Origin: CAWKOH01 sp963851245
GTDB taxonomy: Bacteria; Actinomycetota; Acidimicrobiia; Acidimicrobiales; Palsa-688
Assembly (NCBI GenBank): GCA_963851245.1
Contig: CAWKOH010000003.1
Coordinates: 558,001-622,000, forward strand
Direction: 5' to 3'
DNA length: 64,000 nucleotides
A model generated the notes under the pieces. The model was given only the letters and a program-made list of their open reading frames with translations. It was not told where the DNA came from and did no database searches. The translations under genes were made by a program, and so were the position numbers. Position 1 is the stretch's first letter. The number at the start of each line of letters is the position of its first letter. Shown here piece after piece: positions 38,954 to 48,095 of this stretch.

Positions 38954-40681
38954 TCAGGCGATGACCCGGAGGATCTCTTCCAGCGAGGTCACACCTTTGG
39001 CCACTTCGATCAGTCCGGCGTTGCGCAGCGTGAGCATTCCCTGTCCGATAGCGGTCTTCCGGATATCCTCGGAGTGGCCCCGTTCCACAATCAGGCGCTC
39101 AACTTCCTCGGACACCTCTAGGACCTCGTGGATGGCGAAACGGCCGTAGTACCCGGTGCCCCCGCAGGCCCCGCAGCCCTTGGCCTTGAAGATGTGGAAA
39201 TCAGGTTCCATCCCGCCCAAGCGCTCGAAATCCCAGCCGACCTGCGTGAGCTCGGCCATCTCTGGCTTGTAGGCGGCGTGGCACCGGGTGCAAAGCTTTC
39301 GGGCCAGCCGTTGGGCCACGATGCAGTCGATGGCGCTGCCGACCAGGAATGGTTCTACCCCCATCTCTATGAGCCGGCTCGGAGTGGACGCGGCGTCATT
39401 GGTGTGGAGAGTCGTCAGGACCAGGTGGCCGGTCAGGGCCGCCTCGATAGCGATCGTTGCCGTTTCCCGGTCGCGGATCTCGCCCACTAGCACGATGTCC
39501 GGGTCGGACCGCAGGATGCTGCGGAGGGCGGCCGCGAAGGTCAAGCCCGCCTTGGGGTTGGTCTGCATCTGATTGATCCCCGGCAGCTGGTATTCGACCG
39601 GGTCCTCGACCGTGATGACGTTCTTGGCCTCACTGTTCAGGATGTTCAGAGTGGCGTAGAGGGTCGTCGACTTACCCGAACCGGTCGGGCCGGTCACCAG
39701 GATGGTCCCATAGGCCTTCCGGTACGAACGTTCGTAGCTGACCATGTTCTCGGGCAGGAAGCCCAGGTCGGATAGCCGCAGGAGCGCAGTCGACTTGTCG
39801 AGCACTCGCATGACCACCTTCTCGCCATGCACCGTAGGCAGCGTGGCCACCCGGAGGTCGACGTCGCGGCCGTTGATCACGGTGTTGATGCGGCCGTCCT
39901 GCGGTATGCGGCGCTCGGCGATGTTGATGTCGGCCATGACTTTGAGCCGGCTCACGATGCCCGACTGGATGTTCTTCGGTGGGCGCATCACTTCGTGGAG
40001 GACGCCGTCGATCCGGTACCTGACCCGGACGTCTCGCTCACCGGGCTCGACGTGGATGTCCGACGCCCGGTCGGCTATGGCCTGGCTGATCAGCAGATTG
40101 ACCAGCTTGACGATCGGCGACTCCTCGTTGACCTCCCGCACGCTGGACAGGTCGGTCTCGGACTCGAAGGTGCTGGACGCCTCGGCCGAAACGTTTTCGG
40201 CGTCGGACATCATGCGGTGGTGCTTGCCTATGGCCTCGACGATCGATTGTTTGGTCGCCACCGCAATGCGCAGATCAGCTCCGGTGACAGTCCGGATGTC
40301 GTCGACCGCGAAGACGTTCGACGGGTCGGCCATGGCCACGATGAGCCGGCCTTCGATCCACCCAATAGGCAGGGCGAGGTATCGCCGGGCCAGCGAGTCG
40401 CTGACCAGCCGGGCGGCGGCGGCGTCGATCGGATACTCGCTGAGGTCGACGTATTCGAGTTTCAGGTGGGACGCCAGCGTGGACACCAGGTCGGACTCGG
40501 TCACCAGGTCGTCCTCGATCAGGACCCTGGTGAGTCCGTGGCCCCTCTCGGAGCGGGCAGCCAGAGCCCGCTCGAGCGCCTCCTCGGTCAGGAGGCCCCC
40601 GGCGACGAGAAGCGCTCCTAAGCGCTCATCGTCACTCGGCCCGGTGATGCCCGTGCCCACCACTGCAGTCGGCGCGGTCAC
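38954..40681 (-). CDS. pilB: Pilus extension ATPase PilB with MshEN domain
   Basis: Hexameric ATPase driving pilin polymerisation, 575 residues. An N-terminal MshEN domain (about 18-145) begins RLGALLVAGGLLTEEALERAL, resembling the c-di-GMP-binding MshEN motif. The ATPase core has ASDIHVEPG, Walker A GPTGSGKST at 331-339, Asp box VEDPVEY, Walker B VLVGEIRD and His box TLHTNDA. A zinc tetracysteine (CTRC then CGAC) identifies it as PilB/GspE rather than PilT. It is 40 bp upstream of pilT. Confidence 0.94.
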   Translation of the reverse strand: MTAPTAVVGTGITGPSDDERLGALLVAGGLLTEEALERALAARSERGHGLTRVLIEDDLVTESDLVSTLASHLKLEYVDLSEYPIDAAAARLVSDSLARRYLALPIGWIEGRLIVAMADPSNVFAVDDIRTVTGADLRIAVATKQSIVEAIGKHHRMMSDAENVSAEASSTFESETDLSSVREVNEESPIVKLVNLLISQAIADRASDIHVEPGERDVRVRYRIDGVLHEVMRPPKNIQSGIVSRLKVMADINIAERRIPQDGRINTVINGRDVDLRVATLPTVHGEKVVMRVLDKSTALLRLSDLGFLPENMVSYERSYRKAYGTILVTGPTGSGKSTTLYATLNILNSEAKNVITVEDPVEYQLPGINQMQTNPKAGLTFAAALRSILRSDPDIVLVGEIRDRETATIAIEAALTGHLVLTTLHTNDAASTPSRLIEMGVEPFLVGSAIDCIVAQRLARKLCTRCHAAYKPEMAELTQVGWDFERLGGMEPDFHIFKAKGCGACGGTGYYGRFAIHEVLEVSEEVERLIVERGHSEDIRKTAIGQGMLTLRNAGLIEVAKGVTSLEEILRVIA

Positions 40682-40693
40682 GGTCGGAAAGCG

Positions 40694-42172
40694 CTAGTTA
40701 CGAACCGAGGACAGGAACTTCAGGAGCAGACCACGGTTCATCGGCTCCTCAGCGGGTTCCGCCTCCGGCTCATCTTCGGATTGCTGATCGTGCTGCCCTT
40801 GCTCGTCGCCCGCGGCGTCGGCATCCACGGCAGCATGGTGCTCCGCCTGACCGTTTTCGGCCGAACCGTTTTCGGCCGGTCCGTCGGTGCGGAGCGGGAA
40901 CCCGAAGTCGGCTAGCTGGTAGCCCTCCGCCGGGCTAGCCGGGGGGGCAGCTACGTCCGAGTCGTACCCGGAGCCGGGGTGAAAGGCGGCACCGGCGTCC
41001 TGGACGCTTGCTGCAACCGGGTCCGAAGACTTCTCGTCGTCGGGCCAGGCGATCACGTCCTTGCCGTCCTCCCGCTGCCAGCCGCCCATCTGCTCCAGCT
41101 CCGTCGACGTCCACGGGCCTCGGTCCATCAGGCCGTCGACCGGCTCGCCGACGGGCGCCGCAGCGGGCTCCTCGAACTTGGGAGACAGCTCGGCCAGCAG
41201 GGCCCTCATGGCCTCCCGGCCGTCCGAGGCCGGCTCCTCGGAGATGTCGGCGGGGGCGTCTCCGTCCACCGCCCCCACCTCCGAAACGGCATCGGAGTCG
41301 GCGTCCCCATACGCTTCCACGTAGGGCGCCAGTTGCTCAGCCGACTCGACAGAGGGCTCATCGTAGGCTTCGACCGCGTGGTACTCATCGACGGCCGGCA
41401 GATCGGCCTCGACCGCGTCGACGGCCGCTTCGACCACCGGCTCGGCCGCGACTACGGCCGGCTCATACTCGACTGCGTGGTCCTCGAGTGCGTCTTCCTC
41501 GGCTGCGTGGTTCTCGACCCCGTCTTCCTCGACCGTTGAATGATCAGCCTCGCAGCCAACGCCGGCTTCCGTCTCCTCGACTTCTCCCACCACTGGGCTG
41601 ACCGGCACCACTGGGCTGACCGGCTCGGAGACCTCGACCAGGGAAGCGTCGACCAGGCCCTTCAAGGCCTTGCAGCCGTCGAACTCGGGCAGGCCACGGG
41701 TGTCGAGGACGTGTTGCACCGGGTGTCCCTCGCCCACCGCCACCAGCAGCGACCACTGAAAACGGTCCAGCACGACCTCGTCGCGCGGCGCCTCGTCCAC
41801 CAGCTTGACGTGGTGCTCGAGCGATGGAACGACGCTCACGATGTCGACCCACTCGGCCAGGCGGGCCTGCGCCGTCTCCAGCGCCGGGCGCACGTCCTGA
41901 GCGCCCCCGTCGGGCACTCCGGCGCCGTCGTCCACAGAGGCGTCCGAATCGAAGGAGAACTCACCGCTGTCGATCCGCAGCAACTGGAACAGGGCGTCGG
42001 CCGGGTCCGGGCTGGACCCCACTGCAAACCCGGAAAGCAGACCGGCGTCGAACCACAGCCGGCCGCCTTCACGCGTCCCGCTGACGCGCAGCTCACCGCT
42101 CTTCCGCGTGTCGGCCAGCAGATGCAGGACCTCCGGGAGTGCGATTGTCTCTAGTGAACCTTTGAGTGACAC
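40694..42172 (-). CDS. DUF4388 (PATAN-type) domain protein with long acidic region
   Basis: A 492-residue protein. The N-terminal 100 residues match DUF4388: MSLKGSLETIALPEVLHLLADTRKSGELRV, then GGRLWFDAGLLSGFAVG, a domain found in regulators of gliding and pilus motility. A winged-helix-like segment follows (DRFQWSLLVAVGEGHPVQHVL). The remaining 300 residues are Glu/Asp/Ala/Val-rich and low complexity, probably disordered, and the C terminus is MNRGLLLKFLSSVRN. The GTG start at 42172 has AGGTT upstream. Next to pilB it may regulate or localise pilus ATPases; function is inferred from position. Confidence 0.7.
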   Translation of the reverse strand: MSLKGSLETIALPEVLHLLADTRKSGELRVSGTREGGRLWFDAGLLSGFAVGSSPDPADALFQLLRIDSGEFSFDSDASVDDGAGVPDGGAQDVRPALETAQARLAEWVDIVSVVPSLEHHVKLVDEAPRDEVVLDRFQWSLLVAVGEGHPVQHVLDTRGLPEFDGCKALKGLVDASLVEVSEPVSPVVPVSPVVGEVEETEAGVGCEADHSTVEEDGVENHAAEEDALEDHAVEYEPAVVAAEPVVEAAVDAVEADLPAVDEYHAVEAYDEPSVESAEQLAPYVEAYGDADSDAVSEVGAVDGDAPADISEEPASDGREAMRALLAELSPKFEEPAAAPVGEPVDGLMDRGPWTSTELEQMGGWQREDGKDVIAWPDDEKSSDPVAASVQDAGAAFHPGSGYDSDVAAPPASPAEGYQLADFGFPLRTDGPAENGSAENGQAEHHAAVDADAAGDEQGQHDQQSEDEPEAEPAEEPMNRGLLLKFLSSVRN

Positions 42173-42312
42173 GGGAACCTCCGATACCAGTGGTGCAAAT
42201 GTCTATCGGCATCTCGTGAGAGAACTGAAGACCGCAAGCGCGGCGGGCCCGACCCGGTCTGCTCTCGCCACTGATGCCATGCCAATCACCCCCACACGCC
42301 GTCTCCGAAAAG

Positions 42313-43200
42313 CTAGCCGACCGAGTGGGCCAAGGTCGCCAGCGCTGCCGCCGACATGATGTCCAGGGGCGCCGGCCGCCCGGACCACATCTCGATCTGG
42401 CGGGCAGCCTGGTGGATCAGCATTCCGAGCCCGTTCCCGGTTGCGACATCGCGCTCGCGTGCTGCGATCAACAGCGGAGTGCGGACGGGGGAGTAGATGA
42501 GGTCGGCCACGAACCGGCAGGACGCCAGCCAGTCCGGATCGATCCCGAAAGGGAGACCGTCGCCCGGGGCCATCCCGACCGGGGTGGCGTTAACCACCAG
42601 GTCGGAGGAGGCGACCACCGATTCCAGGTCGGCTGGGATCGCGGCCGATCCGGATCGCCCCGCCAGCCCGGCACACGCCTCGGCTCCCTCCGGGTTGCGC
42701 CCTACGACCACAATTGGGCCGGCGTGGGCCTCCGCCAGGGCCAGGGTGACGGAGCGGGCCGCGCCACCGGTACCCAGTACCAGCGCCCGGCACCCGGCGG
42801 GGTCGAAGCCCTCGTCCCCGCGGAGGCTGTCGATGAAGCCCGGCCCGTCCGTGCTGTCCCCGACCAGTTCCCCATCGGACGCCCTGGACCAGCTCACCGT
42901 GTTGACGACCCCCAGCCGGGCCGCGCTCGGAGTCAGGCGGTCGACGGCAGTGGCGGCCGACTGCTTGTGGGGCATGGTCACCGACAGGCCGGCCAGGCCA
43001 AGGGTCCGCATGGCCTCGACGGCGGCCGCCCCGCTGCCGGCGGCTACCGGGAACGCCACGTACACCCAGTCGAGGCCCAGGGCGGCGTAGGCGGCGTTGT
43101 GCAGCGCCGGAGACAGCGAATGGCGGATCGGATCGCCTATCACCCCGGCGACCTTTGTTGTGGCGGCCGCGGCTAGTCGCAGGCGCCTATCCTCACGCAC
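42313..43200 (-). CDS. aroE: Shikimate dehydrogenase
   Basis: NADPH-dependent reduction of 3-dehydroshikimate. GDPIRHSLSPALHNAAYAALGLDWVY binds shikimate, VTMPHK holds the catalytic lysine, DSTDGPGFIDSL the catalytic aspartate region, and LGTGGAARSVTLAL the NADP fold. It has 295 residues and a GTG start, overlapping mltG by 28 bases. Here it is separated from the other aro genes by the pilus locus. Confidence 0.95.
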   Translation of the reverse strand: MREDRRLRLAAAATTKVAGVIGDPIRHSLSPALHNAAYAALGLDWVYVAFPVAAGSGAAAVEAMRTLGLAGLSVTMPHKQSAATAVDRLTPSAARLGVVNTVSWSRASDGELVGDSTDGPGFIDSLRGDEGFDPAGCRALVLGTGGAARSVTLALAEAHAGPIVVVGRNPEGAEACAGLAGRSGSAAIPADLESVVASSDLVVNATPVGMAPGDGLPFGIDPDWLASCRFVADLIYSPVRTPLLIAARERDVATGNGLGMLIHQAARQIEMWSGRPAPLDIMSAAALATLAHSVG

Positions 43201-44414
43201 TCTTGCTTTACCGGTGCGAACGCCGCCGAGGTGGCGGCGAAACCTAGCTCGCCGTCGGCCTTGACCACCGCGAAGTACAGGTAGCCGGTCGTGGGCGGGT
43301 TGGCGGCGGCCTCCAGGGAGGGCAAGCCGGGATTGGCGATCGGGGTCGGAGGCAGGCCCTTGTGGATCCTGGTGTTGTAGGGACCGGGATCATCGGCGAT
43401 CTGAGCGCCGGTCGGCTGGAGGTCGGGGTTGTTCAGCCTCAGGTAATAGGCCTCGGTCGCATCTATGCCGAGGGCCATGCCCGCCTTGAGGCGGTTGTAG
43501 ATGACGCTCGCAACCGGGCCGCGGTCACCCGTCAACTTGGCCTCTCGCTCGACCATCGACGCCACCGTGACCAGGGCGTAGGGCGTCTCGCCCAGCTTGG
43601 CCGCGGCCGCCGGGAGATTGATGGCCTGGGCCCGCTGGTTGAATGCTTGGACCATCTGCTGGACGATGTCGATCTCCGTCTCACCCTGCTGGACCTGATA
43701 GGTCGCCGGGAAGAGCAGGCCTTCGAGGTTGTTGGTTCCGGTGGGCTCATAGGCGCTCCTGACGGTGCCGTCGGTGGCCGCCGCCAAAAACTTCTGGGCC
43801 GACAGATGAAAGCCCGGCAGGGCGGCCACGGCCGTGGCCATCTGCCCGACGGTGAAGCCCTCGGGTATCACGAGCTTGTCGACGATCGGTATGGGTCCGT
43901 TCTCGAGCGCCGATATGGCCGACTGATAGGACGAGTTCTTGGGCAGCTGGTAGGTACCCGGATAGAGGGCGCTGGTCCCCTTCACCCGCACATACAGGCT
44001 GAAGAGGCCGGCGTCGTGGATGACGCCGGCCCGGCTCAAGATGTGGGCGATGTTGGACTTCGATGCCCCCGCGGGTATGACGACGGTGACGTTCGGTCCA
44101 TGATGGCCCCCCGGGTTGATCTGACGCTCCGCCCAGAAGAGGCCAATACCTCCTATCACGAGGAGCAGGGCGACCAGCAGGGCCAGTATCTTCAGGACCC
44201 GTTTCGCGGTCCGGCCCGACCGCTGGCCCGGCTGGGGCGGCTTGGAGCCATAGGCCTCGGGCCGGAAGGCATCCTGGTAGGGACGAGGAGCGAAGGAGTC
44301 GGGCACAAACCCGTCTGGCCGGTTGGCGCGAGCGAAGTCGGACTCCTCGCCTTCGGCCCGATCGCCCCAACCGTTGCCCCATCCCGACACGGGGGTCTCT
44401 CTCATATCGCTCAA
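43173..44414 (-). CDS. mltG: Endolytic murein transglycosylase MltG
   Basis: Inner-membrane lytic transglycosylase that cuts nascent glycan strands. It has 413 residues: a cytoplasmic, Pro/Gly/Arg-rich N-terminal region of about 70 residues, one membrane helix (ILALLVALLLVIGGIGLFW), a LysM-like subdomain (IPAGASKSNIAHIL) and the YceG catalytic domain with NLEGLLFPATYQV (catalytic Glu) and ASMVEREAK. The ordering alaS-ruvX-mltG-aroE is widespread in actinobacteria. Confidence 0.94.
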   Translation of the reverse strand: MSDMRETPVSGWGNGWGDRAEGEESDFARANRPDGFVPDSFAPRPYQDAFRPEAYGSKPPQPGQRSGRTAKRVLKILALLVALLLVIGGIGLFWAERQINPGGHHGPNVTVVIPAGASKSNIAHILSRAGVIHDAGLFSLYVRVKGTSALYPGTYQLPKNSSYQSAISALENGPIPIVDKLVIPEGFTVGQMATAVAALPGFHLSAQKFLAAATDGTVRSAYEPTGTNNLEGLLFPATYQVQQGETEIDIVQQMVQAFNQRAQAINLPAAAAKLGETPYALVTVASMVEREAKLTGDRGPVASVIYNRLKAGMALGIDATEAYYLRLNNPDLQPTGAQIADDPGPYNTRIHKGLPPTPIANPGLPSLEAAANPPTTGYLYFAVVKADGELGFAATSAAFAPVKQECVRIGACD

Positions 44415-44857
44415 AGGTGGGCCCCTTGCTCGGACCGACGGCGGTCAACCCATGATTGCAGGAGTACGGCCGCCGCGGACTGATCTATGACGCCACGCTG
44501 GTCACGGGCCTTGCGCCCCGACGCTCTCAGGCCCCGGGAGGCGGCAACGGTGGTCAACCTCTCGTCCACGGTGTCGACCTCCACTCCTATGACGGCTTGA
44601 ATCTGGGCCACCTCCTCGAGCGCGGCTCGAGCCGCCGGTCCAGTCGCGCCCGACATCGACAGCGGTAGCCCCACCACCACGCCGACCGCGTCGAACTCCG
44701 CCACCAGACCGGCAATGGCGCGGTGGTCTGCGCCCTGATCACCGGATCGGGCCAGAAACTCCACCCCTGTCGCCACGGTTTGCTGGGAATCGGTCACGGC
44801 CACCCCGATACGCGCCGAACCCAGATCGAGCCCGATTACCCGGCCTCTCGGGATCAT
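44411..44857 (-). CDS. ruvX: Putative pre-16S rRNA nuclease/Holliday junction resolvase-like RuvX (YqgF)
   Basis: RNase H-fold nuclease that matures the 5' end of 16S rRNA in E. coli. The 148-residue protein has GLDLGSARIGVAVTD (first catalytic Asp), VVGLPLSMSG, VDERLTTVAA (catalytic Glu) and DQSAAAVLLQSWVD (last Asp). It overlaps both alaS and mltG by four bases. Confidence 0.92.
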   Translation of the reverse strand: MIPRGRVIGLDLGSARIGVAVTDSQQTVATGVEFLARSGDQGADHRAIAGLVAEFDAVGVVVGLPLSMSGATGPAARAALEEVAQIQAVIGVEVDTVDERLTTVAASRGLRASGRKARDQRGVIDQSAAAVLLQSWVDRRRSEQGAHL

Positions 44858-47439
44858 TCGGAAAGAGTCCGGCGGATCTGATCCAGAGCCTCGTCCAGCC
44901 GGCCGGCGTCGCGGCCGCCGGCCATTGCTTGCTCCGGGTTCTTACCCCCGCCTCCGCCGCCGACGGTGCGGGCCGCCTCCGCTATCAGCTCGGGGGCGGT
45001 GGGGGTGGCGCCCCTGGCTACCAGGGCCACCAGAGAGGCCTTCGTTCCGTCCGGACTTCCGCCCAGCACCACCGTCTTCAGGTTCCCCGCGGTCCGGGCC
45101 TGGGCGGCCAGTTCCCTGAGCTGCTCGGGAGCGAGCCCGTTGACCCGGGCGACCAGGTGCCCGTCGACGGCCCCTTCGACCAGCGAGCGGGCCCGATCGG
45201 CGAGCGCGGACTGCTCGGACGCCCTCAGGCGCGCTTCGAGTTCGCGATAGTCCGCCAACCTCCTCTCGAGCGCCGTGCCGACTTCGTCGGGCCGGGACCG
45301 CAAGAGGGTGGCCACTTCGCCGAGCTGGCGTTCGGCTTCCCGTAGACGGCTGAGGGTGGCCGTGCCGGTCGTGGCTTCGATCCGCCTCAGGTTCGAACCA
45401 ATCGAACCTTCGGATATGACTTCGAGGGGCCCGATCTGGCCCAAGCGGGCGACATGGGTGCCGCCGCACAACTCGATCGAATCGGACCCCGCCCGCACCA
45501 CCCGGACCTCGTCACCGTACTTGTCCTCGAAGAAGGCGATGGCGCCGGCCGTGTCGGCGTTCTGCTTGCTCATCACGGAGACATATACGTCCTCGTCGGC
45601 GAGGACCCTGGCATTCACCAGGTCCTCTATACGGGCGATCTCGTCGGGGGTCACCGGGCTGTAATGGGTGAAGTCGAACCGGAGCCGGTCCGGTGCGACC
45701 AGCGAACCTTGCTGCTTGACGTGGTCGCCGAGCACGGTCCGTAGGGCCCAGTGGAGAAGGTGGGTGCCCGTATGATTGCGCCTGATAGCGGCCCGCCGCT
45801 CGGCGTCGATCATGGCCGTGGCGGTCTGACCGACCCGGATCTCTCCCTCCTCGAGGGTCGCAGTGTGGCGGATCAGGCCAGGCAGGGCGTAGGTGGTGTC
45901 GACGACCCACGCTGATCCGGTGTCGGTTTCGATCAGCCCGGTATCGCCGATCTGGCCGCCCCCCTCGGCGTAGAAGGGGGTGGTGTCGAGGAATATCTCG
46001 AGCTGGCCGTCTCCGGAGTCCACGACCTCCACGACCGTCCCGGTGGCGGTGTTGTCGGTGTAACCCACGAACTGCGTGGCTCCCCGTTCCTCCAGCAGGG
46101 CCCGGTACGTGTCGAGGAGATCTCCGGTGTCACCGGTCTGACTCTTTGCTCCCGATTTCGACTGCTCGCGCTGCCGCTGCATGGCCCGGTCGAAGCCCGC
46201 TTCGTCGACGAGTGCCTTCCGCTCGGCCGCGATCTCCCGTGTCAGCTCGATAGGGAACCCGTGTGTGTCGTGCAGCCGGAAGGCCACGTCGCCGGAGACG
46301 GTCGTGGTCCCACCGGCCAGTTCGGACTCCAGCATGGTCAGGCCGGAGCGAAGGGTGGCCCGGAAGCGGGCCTCCTCGCGACCCGCCACGTCCGACACGA
46401 AATCAGCGGTCCGGTGCAACTCCGGGTAGGCCTCACCCATGACCTCGATCGAGGCCCGGACCAGTGACGGCGTCACCGGCCGTTCCACCCCCAACGCGAA
46501 GGCCTGGCGCACGGCCCGGCGGATGAGGCGGCGCAGGACATAGCCGCGGTCCTCGTTGCTCGGGAATACCCCGTCGGATATCAGGAACGTCATGGACCGG
46601 GCGTGGTCGGCGAGAATCCGTAAGGCCACGTTTACTTCTTCGTCGCGGCCATAGCTCTGCCCGGTCAGGCGTTCCGCCTCCGCAATCACCGGCCGGATCA
46701 CATCGGTTTCCCACACCGAGGGGACGTCCTGGAGGACCATCAGGATGCGCTCCAGCCCGGCACCGGTGTCGATGTTGGGCTTGGGCAGCGGCAACAGGAT
46801 GCCGTCGGACTGGCGGTCGTACTGCATGAACACGAGATTCCAGAGCTCTACGAAGCGCTCCTCGCCTCCTCCCCCCGCCGGACCTCCCTCAGGTCCCCAG
46901 TCCGGGCCCCGGTCGAAGTAGATCTCGGAGCAGGGCCCGCACGGGCCGGTGTCGCCCATCTCCCAGAAGTTGTCGTCATCCATGCGCTGGATGCGCGCCG
47001 GGGGAACGCCGATGACGTCGCCCCAGATGTCGGCCGCCTCGTCGTCGTCCCTGTAGACGCTGACCCACAACCGGTCGCCGTCCAGCTTGAACGTGCTGGT
47101 AAGCAGCTCCCAGGCCAGCGGTATGGCCCGGTCCTTGAAGTAGTCGCCGAAGCTGAAGTTGCCCAGCATCTCGAAAAAGGTGAGGTGCCTGGTGGTTCGC
47201 CCGATCAGGTCGATGTCATCGTGCTTGCCCCGAATCCTCACGCACTTCTGGATGCTCGTGGCCCGGGGGTACGGTGGCCGGTCCTCGCTGAGGAAATACG
47301 GTATGAATTGGTTCATACCCGCGTTTGTGAACAGCGGGGCGCGGGGGTCGTGCGGGATCAGCCCGGCCGAGGCCACGGCGCTGTGGTCGTGGTCGACGAA
47401 ATACTGCGTGAAGGCGCGGCGGACCGCGTTGGCATCCAT
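44854..47439 (-). CDS. alaS: Alanine--tRNA ligase
   Basis: Class II aminoacyl-tRNA synthetase with editing; about 861 residues from ATG 47439. The catalytic domain has FTNAGMNQFIPYFL, and GDTGPCGPCSEIYFDRG. The editing domain has the zinc motif HTGTHLLHWALR and CGGTHVARLGQIG. The C-Ala domain ends GGGGKNPEQAMAGG. I moved the start from an upstream in-frame codon to MDANAVRRAF, the conserved N terminus. A DUF948 gene and a short conserved gene lie upstream, as is usual in actinobacteria. Confidence 0.97.
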   Translation of the reverse strand: MDANAVRRAFTQYFVDHDHSAVASAGLIPHDPRAPLFTNAGMNQFIPYFLSEDRPPYPRATSIQKCVRIRGKHDDIDLIGRTTRHLTFFEMLGNFSFGDYFKDRAIPLAWELLTSTFKLDGDRLWVSVYRDDDEAADIWGDVIGVPPARIQRMDDDNFWEMGDTGPCGPCSEIYFDRGPDWGPEGGPAGGGGEERFVELWNLVFMQYDRQSDGILLPLPKPNIDTGAGLERILMVLQDVPSVWETDVIRPVIAEAERLTGQSYGRDEEVNVALRILADHARSMTFLISDGVFPSNEDRGYVLRRLIRRAVRQAFALGVERPVTPSLVRASIEVMGEAYPELHRTADFVSDVAGREEARFRATLRSGLTMLESELAGGTTTVSGDVAFRLHDTHGFPIELTREIAAERKALVDEAGFDRAMQRQREQSKSGAKSQTGDTGDLLDTYRALLEERGATQFVGYTDNTATGTVVEVVDSGDGQLEIFLDTTPFYAEGGGQIGDTGLIETDTGSAWVVDTTYALPGLIRHTATLEEGEIRVGQTATAMIDAERRAAIRRNHTGTHLLHWALRTVLGDHVKQQGSLVAPDRLRFDFTHYSPVTPDEIARIEDLVNARVLADEDVYVSVMSKQNADTAGAIAFFEDKYGDEVRVVRAGSDSIELCGGTHVARLGQIGPLEVISEGSIGSNLRRIEATTGTATLSRLREAERQLGEVATLLRSRPDEVGTALERRLADYRELEARLRASEQSALADRARSLVEGAVDGHLVARVNGLAPEQLRELAAQARTAGNLKTVVLGGSPDGTKASLVALVARGATPTAPELIAEAARTVGGGGGGKNPEQAMAGGRDAGRLDEALDQIRRTLSE

Positions 47440-47452
47440 GCTGCCTACCAGG

Positions 47453-47713
47453 TTAGGGGCTGGTCGGGGCTTGGCCCTCTCGCCCCGACGTCCCCGCCCG
47501 TAGCTCGGCCTCCCGCTCCCGCATGGCCACCCGACCCTCCCGAAGAGCCGCCCGGACCTGCCCGGGCCAGTCCTTCGCCTTTGTGACCGCCATGCTCCCC
47601 ACTCCCGACGGGCCATACCTGGCCATGACCAGTTTGACCTTGCGTTGCGCCCACAGGGAGGTCCCGACGCCCAGGGCCATCCCCGCGCCCACCCACCTGA
47701 CCCGCTTCAGCAC
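47453..47713 (-). CDS. Small conserved protein upstream of alaS
   Basis: An 86-residue basic protein: a short hydrophobic N-terminal segment (VGAGMALGVGTSLWAQ), then an Arg/Lys-rich stretch (KVKLVMARYGP; ALREGRVAMREREAELRAG). Its size, the MLKRVRW start and its position between the DUF948 gene and alaS match the uncharacterised DUF6167-type proteins of actinobacteria. It is two bases downstream of the DUF948 gene. Function unknown. Confidence 0.65.
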   Translation of the reverse strand: MLKRVRWVGAGMALGVGTSLWAQRKVKLVMARYGPSGVGSMAVTKAKDWPGQVRAALREGRVAMREREAELRAGTSGREGQAPTSP

Positions 47714-47715
47714 CT

Positions 47716-48084
47716 CTACCCGGCTCTCCGCAACTTCCGGCCGACCCGGGCCGTCCCGGCGCCAAGCGCCATCACCTTGATCAAAGGGGTGGACAAGGCG
47801 GTGTGCGCCAGCTTGGTCGCCGATTCGACCGTCTCGCTGATCGCCTCTGCCGACCCGATGAGGTCGTCAACCCGGTCGAGCTCGCCGCGAGCCCGGGCGA
47901 TGGTCGCTTCCGCGTCACTGATTACTGCAGAAGCGTGGTCGCCCAGCTCGTCCGCCAGCGCCTGCAGATCCCGAGCACTTCGTCGCAACGACAGGGCCGC
48001 GCCCAGGAGAACCGCCACCGCCAGCGTCGCGATGGCGGTGACGATGACGGCAAGTACCGCGGATCCGTCGATCGTGGCGATCAA
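47716..48084 (-). CDS. DUF948 domain-containing membrane-anchored protein
   Basis: A 122-residue protein with an N-terminal membrane helix (AVLAVIVTAIATLAVAVLLGAAL), then a long amphipathic helix (RSARDLQALADELGDHASAVISDAEATIARA), and VESATKLAHTALSTPLIKVMALGAG, typical of DUF948. The arrangement DUF948 - small protein - alaS recurs in actinobacteria. Its role is unknown; an envelope-associated scaffold is a guess. Confidence 0.75.
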   Translation of the reverse strand: MIATIDGSAVLAVIVTAIATLAVAVLLGAALSLRRSARDLQALADELGDHASAVISDAEATIARARGELDRVDDLIGSAEAISETVESATKLAHTALSTPLIKVMALGAGTARVGRKLRRAG

Positions 48085-48095
48085 GGCCCGTCAGC

